Notes under the pieces: model-generated
The model's input: only the letters and a program-made list of their open reading frames with translations
Told to the model about the DNA's origin: nothing
Database searches by the model: none
NCBI GenBank assembly: GCA_965230425.1
Contig: CBDDKW010000003.1
Span: forward strand, 124,001-188,000
Source: CBDDKW01 sp965230425
GTDB lineage: Bacteria; Pseudomonadota; Gammaproteobacteria; UBA1113
Reading direction: 5' to 3'
Length of the DNA: 64,000 nucleotides
Part shown: positions 42,760 to 54,600 of the stretch, one piece after another
Layout: each line of letters begins with the position of its first letter
Numbering within the stretch: the stretch's first letter is position 1
Position numbers and translations under genes: made by a program

Positions 42760-45700
42760 ATGAATACTATTATCAATGATATCATTGTACGGATCCGTAC
42801 ATATCTTGCCGAAAACCAAGCCGATTTAGAACGAACATTCGCTGATAATTTATACACTTTTAAAGAATTCAAGCAAGCAGTTAATGCAAGCCCTGCTGAC
42901 TTTAAGCAAATAACTTCAGCACTCATACAATGTATTGACCTAACCTTAGAGGTTTTTGAGCATTACTATGCACTAAAAAACATGACTGGCCCGACTATTG
43001 TCACTCAGATCAACCAATTGACCGCATATCGCCTCAATCCTATGCAATACTTTATCGCTGACATGATGGCATGCATATTCCATGCGGATGGGCATCGACG
43101 AAACAAGAACATGGCACTTCAACCTGAAGCCAACATCCACTTTACACCTCATGATAATGACGATATGAGTAATGAAATACTATTGAACTATAGCAAAGAC
43201 AGACTACAGGATATCTTAGACTGCCAAGATGATCCAGAAAGACTCAATGCATTATCGACCTTATTCAATAATTGTGAATTTGGCGATAATTATGACGATT
43301 TGTACAAAGCTATCATCTGCATTATTGACAATAAATACACATCAAGCGCGTCATTCGAAGTGGTAAACGTAGACCGAGCAAGAAAAACTAACATACAAAT
43401 GCTCTACCATATATTAAATATCATTATATATAGTAGCGAGCGAGATGCTATTCAGCTCATTGAGTTATTAGAGGAAAATAAAGACAACATCCGCATTACA
43501 AAGAATAATTTTTTCTTCAATGCCATTGCAAGTTTTAATCAACAAAAATGGCAATTTTCAGAAGAGTTTATGCAAAGCTTTGCCAATGTTTGTAATAAAG
43601 TCATTCATGTTGAAGCAAGAAAACGTCTAGCCAAACTCAAACTCTATAAAATGCTCGAGTTACCAAATACTGACGAAACTGAAGAATCAAGTACTTCTGC
43701 TGCGACTCAAACAGCGCCAAATCTCATCCTAGCTGAATCACTCAAAGCAACTGACGTTACTCGTGGGCTAGCTTGCGCAAGTGAGGAAGAAGCCCGAGAA
43801 ATCATCACCTTGGCCCAAGCACATGAATTTAACGATGAATTAACTGAAGCGTTTGTTGATGGCTTTGAATCACTCTTTCCTACAGTGATAGCTAGGATAA
43901 AAGATTCTTTACCCACTACTGACCAATGTTTTAGTTATATTACATTACGCTATAGAGCACCGAGCAAAAATATAGACACTGAGCTAACTAGCATTAATAA
44001 ATTAATAGAATGGACAGCAAATGCATTTACTCCAACTTATGTTAAAGAATTGGCAGATCGACTATTTAAGATACTCTGCGCAAAGTCAATAACGCCAGCG
44101 CAATTACAGCAGACAATCCAGACCTTATCAACTCTCGCAGTCCATATGGGCCAACAGCACGCTGAATTATTAACACAGTTACAAAATATACTGTTACACC
44201 GGTTCGTTCCACAGGCGATTGATAACGATACAGCAATACATTTGCTTGATGTGTTCAAACCACTGCCTGGGGCTCATGGCTTTTGGCAAGACATTATTAG
44301 ATTTTCTACGCAGACAGATATGAGCCCAGAGCAGTGCAGAGAGTTACTCACGTCCTCACAGCTTTCCGGTGAAGTGAAACTTAGATGTCTGTATCATGCC
44401 GCCACACAGCATAAGCTTAAATTAAGCTATGAAGAGAAACTATGCTTATTTGAAAATGATCTGGAAGCTTGGCCAGATAACGCTTATGGAACTAAACTTT
44501 ACCGACACTACTTAGCTCAACAAGACATAGTTCAACTAACTGAATGCATTATACATGCGCTTGCACTACCTCATAGCCATTCAGATCAATACCTTCACTA
44601 CGAACAAGAAATAAAAAGTTGGCAAGAGCGTTTAACAAACCTACAAAAGTACGTTGCTGCTAATGATGCAACCACTACAGACCCTTACCCTGCTCACTGT
44701 CTTACATTTCATAGCTTATTAGAAAACAAAAATATTGCTGACTTACTTGAGTTTATTCAAGTTGAGACAGCAGAGCATATTATTAAATCCTTGTTGCATT
44801 ATCCACTAGAATTGACAAGGGTTATCGATAAGTTCAATCATATTAATAAAGATATGACAGAAATGACTAGAGAAAGACATTTCCTTATTTTATTAACGCT
44901 GTGTAGTATACGTCTTGACTTACCTCAAACAGATCATAACCGTTCGAATATACAAGAAGCTACTGAACACTTGCTTAAACGCATTGTTGCTGCTGATAGA
45001 AACAGAACACATTTTTCAGAAGATAGCGCAGTGCACCTTGATGTTTATTTATTGAGGCAATTAACCAATATTTTACAGCACCCCGACACCACCGTTACTG
45101 AGCTTGGAGTGGCCAAGCAAATCCAACACCTGTTAGTTAAGCTATACCAGCAGATTTTTAACGAGTACTCAACTGACTTAAGTCATCACTTAGATGCTGA
45201 AAGCGCTTATGATAATATTTTTCATTACTTCAATGACTACATTGATATACTCTGTAAGCAAACGTCATTTACCCGTTGGCGATTCTTAGTCGATGCACTC
45301 ACTAGCTACTCTAAGCTTAATATAAACTTTACTCGCATACCTAATGAAATAGCCGATAAAATTGCAGATTTTTATGTGCGTTGTCGCCAAGCAGGCATCG
45401 CAATACCGCTAGATAGCTTATGCTTATCAACTAATAATTCTGATAGCGGTAAAGTAAGCGCTGCCACCGCCATACTCAAACTGCATTGCTTAGATAAAGC
45501 AATCGAAGCAGAACTGCCTTTGGCAAGACAACAGTACTTACACACACTCATTAAGTGCTTCGATGATTTTAATCAAATTAAATCACCTGCTGTATTAGAG
45601 CCAACTTTAACTGCAACGGCTGGTAACAGCGAGGCTGTAAGTTCTAATAGTCAAGACGTTAGTGCTGAGTGTGTAAATTACGCACGTCAGTACGTCATTA

Positions 45701-48186
45701 ATCTATTTGCAACAAAAATTAAAGGTCAGTTTAGTGATACAGAATTGGCCGATCCTGCCACGGCACAAGATTTACAACGTTTTGAAACACGTTTAAAACA
45801 CAGCATTCTCGAATACTATGCTGAATCAAATACAAAAGACTTTGAGCCATCATTAATTCAACTGTTACAGCTACATCTTTCTATTACCGATATAGCGGAT
45901 GTGTTTACACCTACTCAAGTTCAAGAGGATAGCGCCTCAGCAAGAACGGCAAAATATTCTATACAATCTCGGAATCAAATCTTATATAGTCTATGCAGCT
46001 TACTGCCTGAAGCGGCACTGCACACTCATAATGAAAATAATATTTACCGTCAAATACGCATGCAACGCCAGCAAGTTCCGCAATTAGTCGAACAAAGTGA
46101 ACATGTATCAGCAGATCTATCTATCACACTGCATAAGTATCTCACAGAAGAACTTACTTTAGACTGGGCAGAAATTGAAGCTGAGAGTGACCAACTTTCT
46201 TTAGCTGATTTGTTGCTTATCCGTATGGTCAACGCCACAGTTTACACAAAGCTGATGAGCGGATATTTACCTATAACAGCACAAGATTCTGAAAGTGCCG
46301 ATTCATTAATAGAGAGTAAACAAGAGCAAGCTGAATCAGCCCCTAGAAACGTTCTCGATAATGATAAGGTTTCATCTAGTCCAGCGCGAGTGGGATTATT
46401 ATCCTTTGCTGTTGCTTTTAATGATCTAGCTTTATTACAAGCCGCATTATTTTTCTACGATGATGAAAAAACAGTTCCCTTTCATGCGAATGAGTTAGGC
46501 GAAGTATTACTACTAGCTTACAGTAAGGATTGCCATGAACTATTCGCCTATATCCTTTCTAATGTAGTTGTGCCTAGAGACACGCTGACTATGGTGTTCA
46601 AAACAATCTTTCAACAATTTTCTGAGCAGGCGTGTAACACGTTGCGCACATTTAATGTCAATGCAGAATTAAAAAAGCTATGGCCATTCACTCAGAGCCT
46701 TGTACAACAAGGCACGCAAGCAACTGGCTTAGGTTATAGCTCTGAACAATTATTAAGCTATGCCATCATCATTCGTGATCCCAGTAAAGTAGCAGAATTA
46801 CTTTCGCATGGCTCACCGCCATACTACTGTGTGCCTTCTTCAAGCCAGCAGGCTAACTTGAGTGAATACCGTAATGTATTGCTTCCCTTAACGCTTGCAG
46901 CCATGCCATTGAAGGCATATGGTCAAGAAATCAAAAGTACCGACGATATAACGCGGCTAGAAGCACAAGCAAGAGATATTGCAGACCAGTTATTAACTTT
47001 CGGCGCTATACAAATCTTTGAACCTGAGGCTGCTATTCAACTCGGGAAGATGCAAATGTCTATGCTAGGTTCATTAAAAAGAGACTTACAAATTAACGAA
47101 AATTCACAGGAATTTAAGTCATTAGCATCCGCTACGACACGAGAATATTTCCATTTAATACCACGATTCTTTCATTTATTCTTTAGCAAAGCTAATGCAA
47201 AAGCAGACACGGAAACACTCAATAAACTCTACAAGCAAGATAGCAGTTTATTTAATACCTTAATTATGGCAACCCTAAGAGGTCGAAATAAATACCCGAT
47301 TATGTATCTATACAAAAATATAGCTGCACTTACTAAATTTTCAGAAATAAAGCAAGGTATTTACGTGCGCCTTCAAGAGTTTTGTCGTGAGCTAGCCTCT
47401 GAAGTGCGACTAGCACCACGACACGCAGAGCAACCTGAAGCATTGATTAGAGACATATGTAGAAAGCATTACAATGCAAAATTAACATGGTTCATTAAGG
47501 CGCTGACAACCTCCTTACAAACTGTTACTGAGATTTCGCGTATGACCCCTGAGATTTATATGGAGTTAGCAAAAATCTACCAACATGGATTGTCAGGCAT
47601 TGAAGCCAACCCAGCCATAGCCATTGCCTTTTATCAAAATGCAAACTTTTTGTTGGCGGGTGAGTGTCGATCACCACAGCGTGCCTTAACTGAAACTTAC
47701 AGTGCTAGGCAAGCTAATGCCATGACAAACCAGATAGATAGTATCGATTCACTCAAGGAAAAATGCAACAAAGCCATTAATCAACTTACCTCTGAAACTC
47801 TGCAAGCTATAGCCGATTGTGTTATGCAAAACCGTACCCAGATTGTTTTCTATGATAGCATTGTGAAAATATGGCCTGACATAGCGCAGTGCATCTCAGA
47901 CAAACAATCGCCACGTGAGGCTTTTAAAAATCCAAAAGCTATGCTAGACACATATTCAAGCCTCAAAGGCTTCCTACACGCTAAAGTCAAAGAGGAAAAG
48001 AGTCAACGTGGAGTAAGTCGCTTGATATCTGGATTCTCTCAATTAGCAAATAGTAAAAGGATTTCAGCGGAGACACTATTGAATAGATACTTTGCCCCAT
48101 GCGTATTTGATGAAGATATAGATAATGCCTTTGAAGAATATCAGCGAGAACAGAATAGAGAGCTCAGGAAATTTGAGAAAGTATAA
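42760..48186 (+). CDS. Giant protein 1: helical-solenoid, ankyrin and Sel1-like
   Basis: 1808 residues, no family recognised. There is no signal peptide or membrane helix. It is largely alpha-helical, with a Ser/Thr-rich break at about 305-325. The N-terminal block (LERTFADNLYTFKEFKQAV) resembles the start of the next two giant proteins. Near 1330-1360 an ankyrin-like unit reads LLSYAIIIRDPSKVAELLSH. Near 1500 is ATLRGRNKYPIMY, and near 1597-1632 a single Sel1/TPR-like unit, YMELAKIYQHGL with AIAIAFYQNA. The same order occurs in the other two. Possible role: a large scaffold or host-directed effector; this is inference from ankyrin and Sel1 modules. Confidence 0.85.
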   Translation: MNTIINDIIVRIRTYLAENQADLERTFADNLYTFKEFKQAVNASPADFKQITSALIQCIDLTLEVFEHYYALKNMTGPTIVTQINQLTAYRLNPMQYFIADMMACIFHADGHRRNKNMALQPEANIHFTPHDNDDMSNEILLNYSKDRLQDILDCQDDPERLNALSTLFNNCEFGDNYDDLYKAIICIIDNKYTSSASFEVVNVDRARKTNIQMLYHILNIIIYSSERDAIQLIELLEENKDNIRITKNNFFFNAIASFNQQKWQFSEEFMQSFANVCNKVIHVEARKRLAKLKLYKMLELPNTDETEESSTSAATQTAPNLILAESLKATDVTRGLACASEEEAREIITLAQAHEFNDELTEAFVDGFESLFPTVIARIKDSLPTTDQCFSYITLRYRAPSKNIDTELTSINKLIEWTANAFTPTYVKELADRLFKILCAKSITPAQLQQTIQTLSTLAVHMGQQHAELLTQLQNILLHRFVPQAIDNDTAIHLLDVFKPLPGAHGFWQDIIRFSTQTDMSPEQCRELLTSSQLSGEVKLRCLYHAATQHKLKLSYEEKLCLFENDLEAWPDNAYGTKLYRHYLAQQDIVQLTECIIHALALPHSHSDQYLHYEQEIKSWQERLTNLQKYVAANDATTTDPYPAHCLTFHSLLENKNIADLLEFIQVETAEHIIKSLLHYPLELTRVIDKFNHINKDMTEMTRERHFLILLTLCSIRLDLPQTDHNRSNIQEATEHLLKRIVAADRNRTHFSEDSAVHLDVYLLRQLTNILQHPDTTVTELGVAKQIQHLLVKLYQQIFNEYSTDLSHHLDAESAYDNIFHYFNDYIDILCKQTSFTRWRFLVDALTSYSKLNINFTRIPNEIADKIADFYVRCRQAGIAIPLDSLCLSTNNSDSGKVSAATAILKLHCLDKAIEAELPLARQQYLHTLIKCFDDFNQIKSPAVLEPTLTATAGNSEAVSSNSQDVSAECVNYARQYVINLFATKIKGQFSDTELADPATAQDLQRFETRLKHSILEYYAESNTKDFEPSLIQLLQLHLSITDIADVFTPTQVQEDSASARTAKYSIQSRNQILYSLCSLLPEAALHTHNENNIYRQIRMQRQQVPQLVEQSEHVSADLSITLHKYLTEELTLDWAEIEAESDQLSLADLLLIRMVNATVYTKLMSGYLPITAQDSESADSLIESKQEQAESAPRNVLDNDKVSSSPARVGLLSFAVAFNDLALLQAALFFYDDEKTVPFHANELGEVLLLAYSKDCHELFAYILSNVVVPRDTLTMVFKTIFQQFSEQACNTLRTFNVNAELKKLWPFTQSLVQQGTQATGLGYSSEQLLSYAIIIRDPSKVAELLSHGSPPYYCVPSSSQQANLSEYRNVLLPLTLAAMPLKAYGQEIKSTDDITRLEAQARDIADQLLTFGAIQIFEPEAAIQLGKMQMSMLGSLKRDLQINENSQEFKSLASATTREYFHLIPRFFHLFFSKANAKADTETLNKLYKQDSSLFNTLIMATLRGRNKYPIMYLYKNIAALTKFSEIKQGIYVRLQEFCRELASEVRLAPRHAEQPEALIRDICRKHYNAKLTWFIKALTTSLQTVTEISRMTPEIYMELAKIYQHGLSGIEANPAIAIAFYQNANFLLAGECRSPQRALTETYSARQANAMTNQIDSIDSLKEKCNKAINQLTSETLQAIADCVMQNRTQIVFYDSIVKIWPDIAQCISDKQSPREAFKNPKAMLDTYSSLKGFLHAKVKEEKSQRGVSRLISGFSQLANSKRISAETLLNRYFAPCVFDEDIDNAFEEYQREQNRELRKFEKV

Positions 48187-48633
48187 CAGCACTTTGTTCA
48201 TGTTAGCTAAATCATGAGGGGATTTCTCGCTGTGCTCGAAATGATAGTGATATGATTTCTCGCTGCGCTCGAAATGGCAACAGCGACGCTGTTGCCATCC
48301 GGCAAGCTCTACTTTCCTCCTATTGACGCCATCCTCTACGTCATGCTATGTTTTCAAACTAGTTGAGCGAGATTTAATAACGAACGATAATTAGACAGTT
48401 GCGTAACATATACTCATAGCGTCTCATATTTAGGGTTTTATAGGGCTGGGATTTTTCGTTAGATAAAGACTTTAAATTGCAGGTAATAGCTAGCTATTGG
48501 CAAAATTTAAAGTCTTTAGCTGGCGGAAAATAACACGCTAGAAAGCCCTAAATATGAGATGCTATGAGTATGCTAACACCTAAAAATACTGTTTAAATTG
48601 AAGTATAACAATTAAATTTTGAGAGAATGAGTC
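48187..48633. other. Intergenic region between giant genes 1 and 2
   Basis: Contents of these 447 bases: two 23-bp near-identical direct repeats (48221-48243 and 48254-48276, gatttctcgctgcgctcg type); a perfect 11-bp hairpin, ATGGCAACAGC (48274-48284) with GCTGTTGCCAT (48288-48298), lacking a T-run; and the long family-2 palindrome. GAGAG precedes the next ATG. Confidence 0.6.
48410..48571. repeat. Composite palindrome, core family 2 (copy D)
   Basis: Outer arms of 26 bp, 48410-48435 and 48546-48571, pair with one mismatch (atactcatagc, then tctcatatttaggg). Inner arms of 15 bp, 48464-48478 and 48504-48518, pair perfectly (taaagactttaaatt). At the centre is AATAGCTAGCTATT (48485-48498). Reverse-complemented, the region from ctttctagcgtgttattttc to the far side aligns with 23263-23375 inside copy C, but the inner-arm sequences differ on both sides in a compensating way. 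A half copy lies at 2570-2610. Confidence 0.85.
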
Positions 48634-51600
48634 ATGATTACACCTGCAATGAGCATACTAAAACTACGCGCTGATTTTATTGAGCATGCTGCTTACCTAC
48701 GTACCGTTTTAAAAGATGACCTTTATGCATACGAATCATTAGTAAATGCCATTGATAGCGGTGAAATAACAGCCATTGCTAGAGCACTTGTTAGCTGCCT
48801 AACAGTAGTAAAAACTAACATAGCCAAAAAATGTGGGAGTGATAGCACCTACAGTAGCTCACCTATAGCATTAATACCGTATACGCTCGAATACCTCCGA
48901 TCTCCCGATCAGCAAGTTGCATGGTTGTCACTGTTAAAATCCCTCAAATCTTTACATGATCTCGCACTTTATTTATTTGCACCCATTCAAGATTCACAGG
49001 AAGCTATAGAAGCACCAGAGTTCGATACTGGTAGTTTAATTAAGACCGATTTCGTTAGCACAGATAACTTAAGCAACTGGAACCCAAACAGCAACCTACG
49101 CATAGGCATTATTAATGATCTAACCTATAATAGACTCACTGATGTATTAAATCTACTGGCTACACTTTCTACAGATGCGCAGACTGCACTAGTTACACTG
49201 CTCAATAATATCAGTGATGTAAAATTAGCAAGAATTATGCAAAATAAAGTTGCTGCACTAGCCCGTAGAACAAAGCTTGATTATATCAACACTATTTTCG
49301 ATGACGCTCATAATCCAGATTACTTAGATCCTTTGTATAATAGGCGCGAATATACTGCATCCCTCTTACTCAGCACACTGGTTTTCAACCACCGTGAGTC
49401 ATTAGATTTATTGACTGAATGGACAAGTCGATACATCATGAAAGAATACCATTTCCTCACACCATCAAGGAATTTATTGCTTGCTTATATGCTTGATGAT
49501 GTGGATCATGAGGCAGGAGATATAGGCGATTTAGATGCAGTTGGTGAGGAACTATTAAAACATCTTGATACCATTATGACAGATGAGCAAAAAAGCAAGC
49601 TGCATAAGCTGAATTTACTATTTAAATTACAGCAACAACAACACCTGCAGCGAACTAACCAAAGCAAGGGCAAAGTTGAAGCAGCACCCACTCAAACTGA
49701 TGTGCCAGCTAACCCAGTTGAAGATTTCACCCTAACAGCAGATGAGATGATAGCAGGTGTTGCCGCATGTAATGAAGCTGAAGCAACATATGTACTCACC
49801 CACATACAATCATTGAGCTTACATAAGGATAAGCAACACGCCCCACTAATAGAAGCAATTATTGCTCGATATAAAATATTACAACCGAGATTAGTAGGCG
49901 CCGTAACTACAGCAACCAGTGACAATAGTAAAATTATCGACTTTCTAATGTTACGTTACGTATCTTTAGCAGTGAATAGTAAGACTATTCTAGCCAAGGA
50001 AGATAAAAAAACTGCCAGCACAAATTATTTTAATAACTTATTAAGATTAGAACGATTCTATCATGAATTTAAATTATTCGATGAACAACATCATATACTA
50101 GAAGAAGAACTCTTTCAGGAACTATTTACTCGAGTCCTTCACATCTTCACTCAGCTCAGTGATACTGAATTAGAAGTTGGCCACAACGAGGATACCACAG
50201 CGTTTAATATTGGCTTACAAGCCTTGAAAAAGTTTTCACAACATATCGGTTATCAACAAGCAAACACTTTACATGGCTTACATAAAAATTTAATTCGTAA
50301 AAATTTTATTGCTTTCAGTGAAAAAGATATTACTGCCATTATTAATATTTTCCATCAAGCACAAACAAACGAGGCCAAAAAATCTCTCGCTGGCTATGCT
50401 GAATTCTGGAATGATCTGAATAGCTTATTACGCGGTAAAATGACCAAGGATGCCATTGGCAAGTTTGTCGCGAAGTGTCAAAACGAACTAGATAATAAAG
50501 ATGGCATAATCAATCATGATGGTTATATGGCTATACTCCTACACGTTAGTATCAGACTAAACTACAAATTAAACGTAAAACGTATCTCTCATATGTACAA
50601 GCATAATCCTGAGATAGCTACTAGAGTAATGCAGTTCCATCTAGAAAACTTTGATTATGAACAAGCATTGTTAATGGCAAGCACACACCGTCTAATGATG
50701 ACTGCTAATACGCCCGAAACCGCATCAAACCAAATCACTTCAACCGCATCAAGCATGGCCGAAGAAGCTGTTACAGCAACATCTGACTTTGCAACCATAG
50801 AACAGCACTTAGCTTTTCAGGATAGTTTACAAGAACTAGCAAACGCTGTTACAAATGAAGCAGATAATCTAGCAGAAATAATGACTAAAATATCTCAAGG
50901 GATACCTGCTGAACTTGAAACCTGGGTCACTGCGGGCTTAAAAACTCCAACAGACTTCGAAACGCAGTATGATGCAATCAGCACAAGTACAAACCAGCAA
51001 CAACGCATTAATGCCTTGCTCATAGCCCTGATCGGCTTTAAACGAGCTCAAGCTAAACAAACGGCTACTAATGCACAACAATCAGCAAAGCAAGAAGCTG
51101 ATGCACAAGATGCTAGTGAATCACCAAGTGCCGATGATAGTGAAAAAGTCACAGTTGTTTCATCTATTGATAAAACCTGGACGGCTGAAAAGTGGCAAGG
51201 CAAAATTAAAACCTTATTACAAGACTCTGCAACACAATTACCAGATGTGCAGCAGGCAAAACGACATCTTCAATTTAGTGAGTTTTTATTTTCATCAAAA
51301 TATGGCCTCTCCTCAGCACCTAAAGATCTTCAGCCATTACTCACATTTATCAAGGAATGGCCTTTATTGCCGTTTGTCCAAGCTCACTTTACTCGCGGAA
51401 AACTTGACACTAAAGAGGGAAAGCCAAAATATAGCAACATTGTCCATGGCTTGCTATACAAAGTAATCACTATTCGCGCATGTCTCATTGACGAACAACA
51501 GACAATAGCAGAGCAACTACTGCATAAAACTAAGAGCGTAGCTGGGTCAACAATGACCAGTGAAGCTGGACCTAGTAGCGAATCAGCTCAGGTTGCACCG

Positions 51601-54600
51601 TCAGCAAGTACCTCTGCACTAGCAAAACCTGAGACAGGTAAAGTAGCGGCTCCATCAGGTCAACCAGCCAGAAGGAAGATCCGCTCTGATCGTAGAGGGC
51701 CCGCCCACCTCGCACCTGCCGTAAGCATGTTTGAACTACCATCAGCAGCAACTTCTACCAGTGGAAATGCTACAGCAAGTCCACGATCGTTAAGACGAAC
51801 AGGCTCTGTGGGCATTCTGGCAGCTAAACGTGAAGATAGTGAGCTTGATGCTGCACACCAACAGTTATTGATACGACAAGACCAGAATACACAAGCGATT
51901 ACTGATGCAGAATCATTACTTCATGCCATCATATCTATGTATCAACGCCAAGAAACATGCTCCGTCTGCAGCACTGACTTAACCCAAGCTGGTCGGTTAG
52001 ATGATTATTTAGTGATTTGTCTCATCGCTAACATTCGAGAACTACTAAAGAGAGGCATAAGAGCTCCAGATAATATGGCTTCATTTAATAATCAAGTTCA
52101 AGGTCTGCTAATACCTCATTTATACCGTGCACTAGCCAACGTTGATGGTGAGTTACTCTGTATCGAGCACGTCGTTGCACTAGCTGTGGATGTATTTAAC
52201 CAGAAAAGACTTACAGGGTTAGGACTTTTAGACCCCAACAAAATTTCGGCTGTCAAGACACTACAAGCCTGGGAACTTTTCTTACAAGTGATGGTATCTA
52301 TAGAAGGAGATATCACTAAAGATATCCTTGAGCAGGTTAGCAGCTACTACCAAGCATTAATAGCAGCAGGCATATCAGCATCATTATTAAAACAAGCCTT
52401 CGCTAATGCGGCTAAGTTCTTATCTATTGATTCATGTACTGCATACACCACGCGCGAGTATATTGTTAAAAACATACAAAAACTGCAAACTATTGGTTTG
52501 ACTTGTTTTGTACAGGATTGTCAGCAAAAACTTGATAATTCAGCCGCAGAGTTGCTGAATTATATGGTTAATACTATTTTGCCAGTAGAACTAGTAAGCT
52601 CAAACGTTATTAGTGTGAGAAGAACAGAAAGACAAGCATTAAAAGATCGTTTCAATGACCTACTCTCTATCTATACAGAGCATGTCTCCAAGGTATCTGA
52701 TAGTGAGAGAACACCTGGCTTCAAACAGAATCGTGTGAAATTTTTCGTACTATTATTCAGTCAAATATTACGCGAAAATAAATTCCCAAGTAAGTCGCTG
52801 GTTACACAACTTAAGCCTATTAATTCTGCTGAGGCAGTAAGCGACCTAGAAAGCTCACCTGAATACCTGTTTACTGACACAGAATTAGCCGAGATCATCA
52901 GCCGCTTGCCTATCCCTGGCGAAGCACTGGTTGAACTGAGTAGGGAATTTGAATTTTTCAAGACGTTTGGATTTGTCTTAGCAAGTGTTGATGGTAAATC
53001 AACTAATGCAGATTATGGCTTAGGCATACACCGCGTCATTACGGATGATGGTCATGTGGTCTTTAATGGAATTGAGCATGTATCACTGAACGATTTAGCA
53101 CTACTTTTTCAATTAGCACGGTTATCAAACAAGGTTCGTCAAACAGAAGTAGATGCACTTATCATGCCTAATCTTGCTGAAAATGGACCTACACAACTTG
53201 GATTTAGTGTTATCGAACCTAATTCAGATAAGACATCTGCTGCCATCCAAACTGCAGCCACAGATAATACTAAACGTCTAGAAGCTGCTCATGCAGTTTC
53301 AACTAAGTTTGCTTTATTTACCCTCACCTATAATAAACATCGGCCTATACCACTAAGATTTAGCATCATTAAATCCATGCTGACAAAAGCACTCGATATA
53401 GATTATTCCCTCGGCTCAGCCTCACCTCTTGGCGACGTAGATTATTCAATGATCACAGCCATAACTGGCTATAGTGCCGACAACGACGAATCAACCACCA
53501 AGCGTATATTAGAAGAACGGGCTGGATTGTATAGTAAAGATCAACTCAATGAATTACTTCAACTAATACTTAGGAAAATTGAGACCTTAACTCATGCAGT
53601 TACCGACCTCGATAAGGTAAGAGAATGCTTAACTAATCTAGTCTTAATTGCCGTATACTTAGTGAAGTTAGATGCTGATCCGAATACCACAGCTAGGCAC
53701 GTAACAGGAACAGATAAGTATGAAAATCGCTTACTGGAATATGCAGTTTCATTAAATCGACCAGATTTGGTAGAGATTCTTCTTGCAAATGGCGCTAAGG
53801 TAGCGCATTACGATGCCTATGGCTACCCTAAATCTCGTATGAGTGCGATTGCTGTTCTTGTAAATGCCTTCCATGCATATACGGGTAGGTCTGCTGATGA
53901 GGACAACAAGAAAGCAGAAATTCTTGATATGCTGATCCGTTCAGGCGTTCTATTAGTGAATTATCGTAGTCTAGAACAATATAAATTTCTTGGTACTTTC
54001 TTAACCTATCACTTGCCTGCTGGCGCAGAGACAAAAATATCACCAGTAGGATTCCCAAGCTCTATAGAAAACAAAATGAACACTATGGCGAAATTTGGCG
54101 AAAGTTTGATGCAAGATGGTAGAGATGCCACAAAAGACTGGTTCAAAAAACAATTACTTGCTGTTTTTGAGTCTGATTCAGATACAGCTAATGTGTTAGT
54201 CGAAGCAACCTTAGCCCGCAAGAACCGTACGGCCCTGCAGTATCAACGTACTCACCGCAGCGAATTCATGAGTGAAAAGTCAGCGGTTGACTTAACCAAG
54301 GCCAAACGAGGGAATAAGAAAGAAGAGCATGATAGTATTGAAGAAGCCGCAAAGGATTGGTACTACACTCAGCTTAAGAAATTTATCGATGCTCTCTCTG
54401 AGCTTGTTGTTGAAGTATATCAGGATAAATATAATTTTATTGACAGTAATATATTCACTCCGACTCTACTAAAACATCTCGCAAAAATACATCAGAATGG
54501 CATTAGATTGGATGAGCACAAACACCATAATATTCCTGCAAACTTAAAGCTTGCCATGGTCTTTTACAGACTAGCCTTTGAGAGTATTAAAACCGAAAGT

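Noticed and set aside
48274..48298. Rho-independent terminator after giant gene 1
   Set aside because: A perfect 11-bp stem is present but no T-run follows on either strand; kept only as a hairpin in the intergenic entry.
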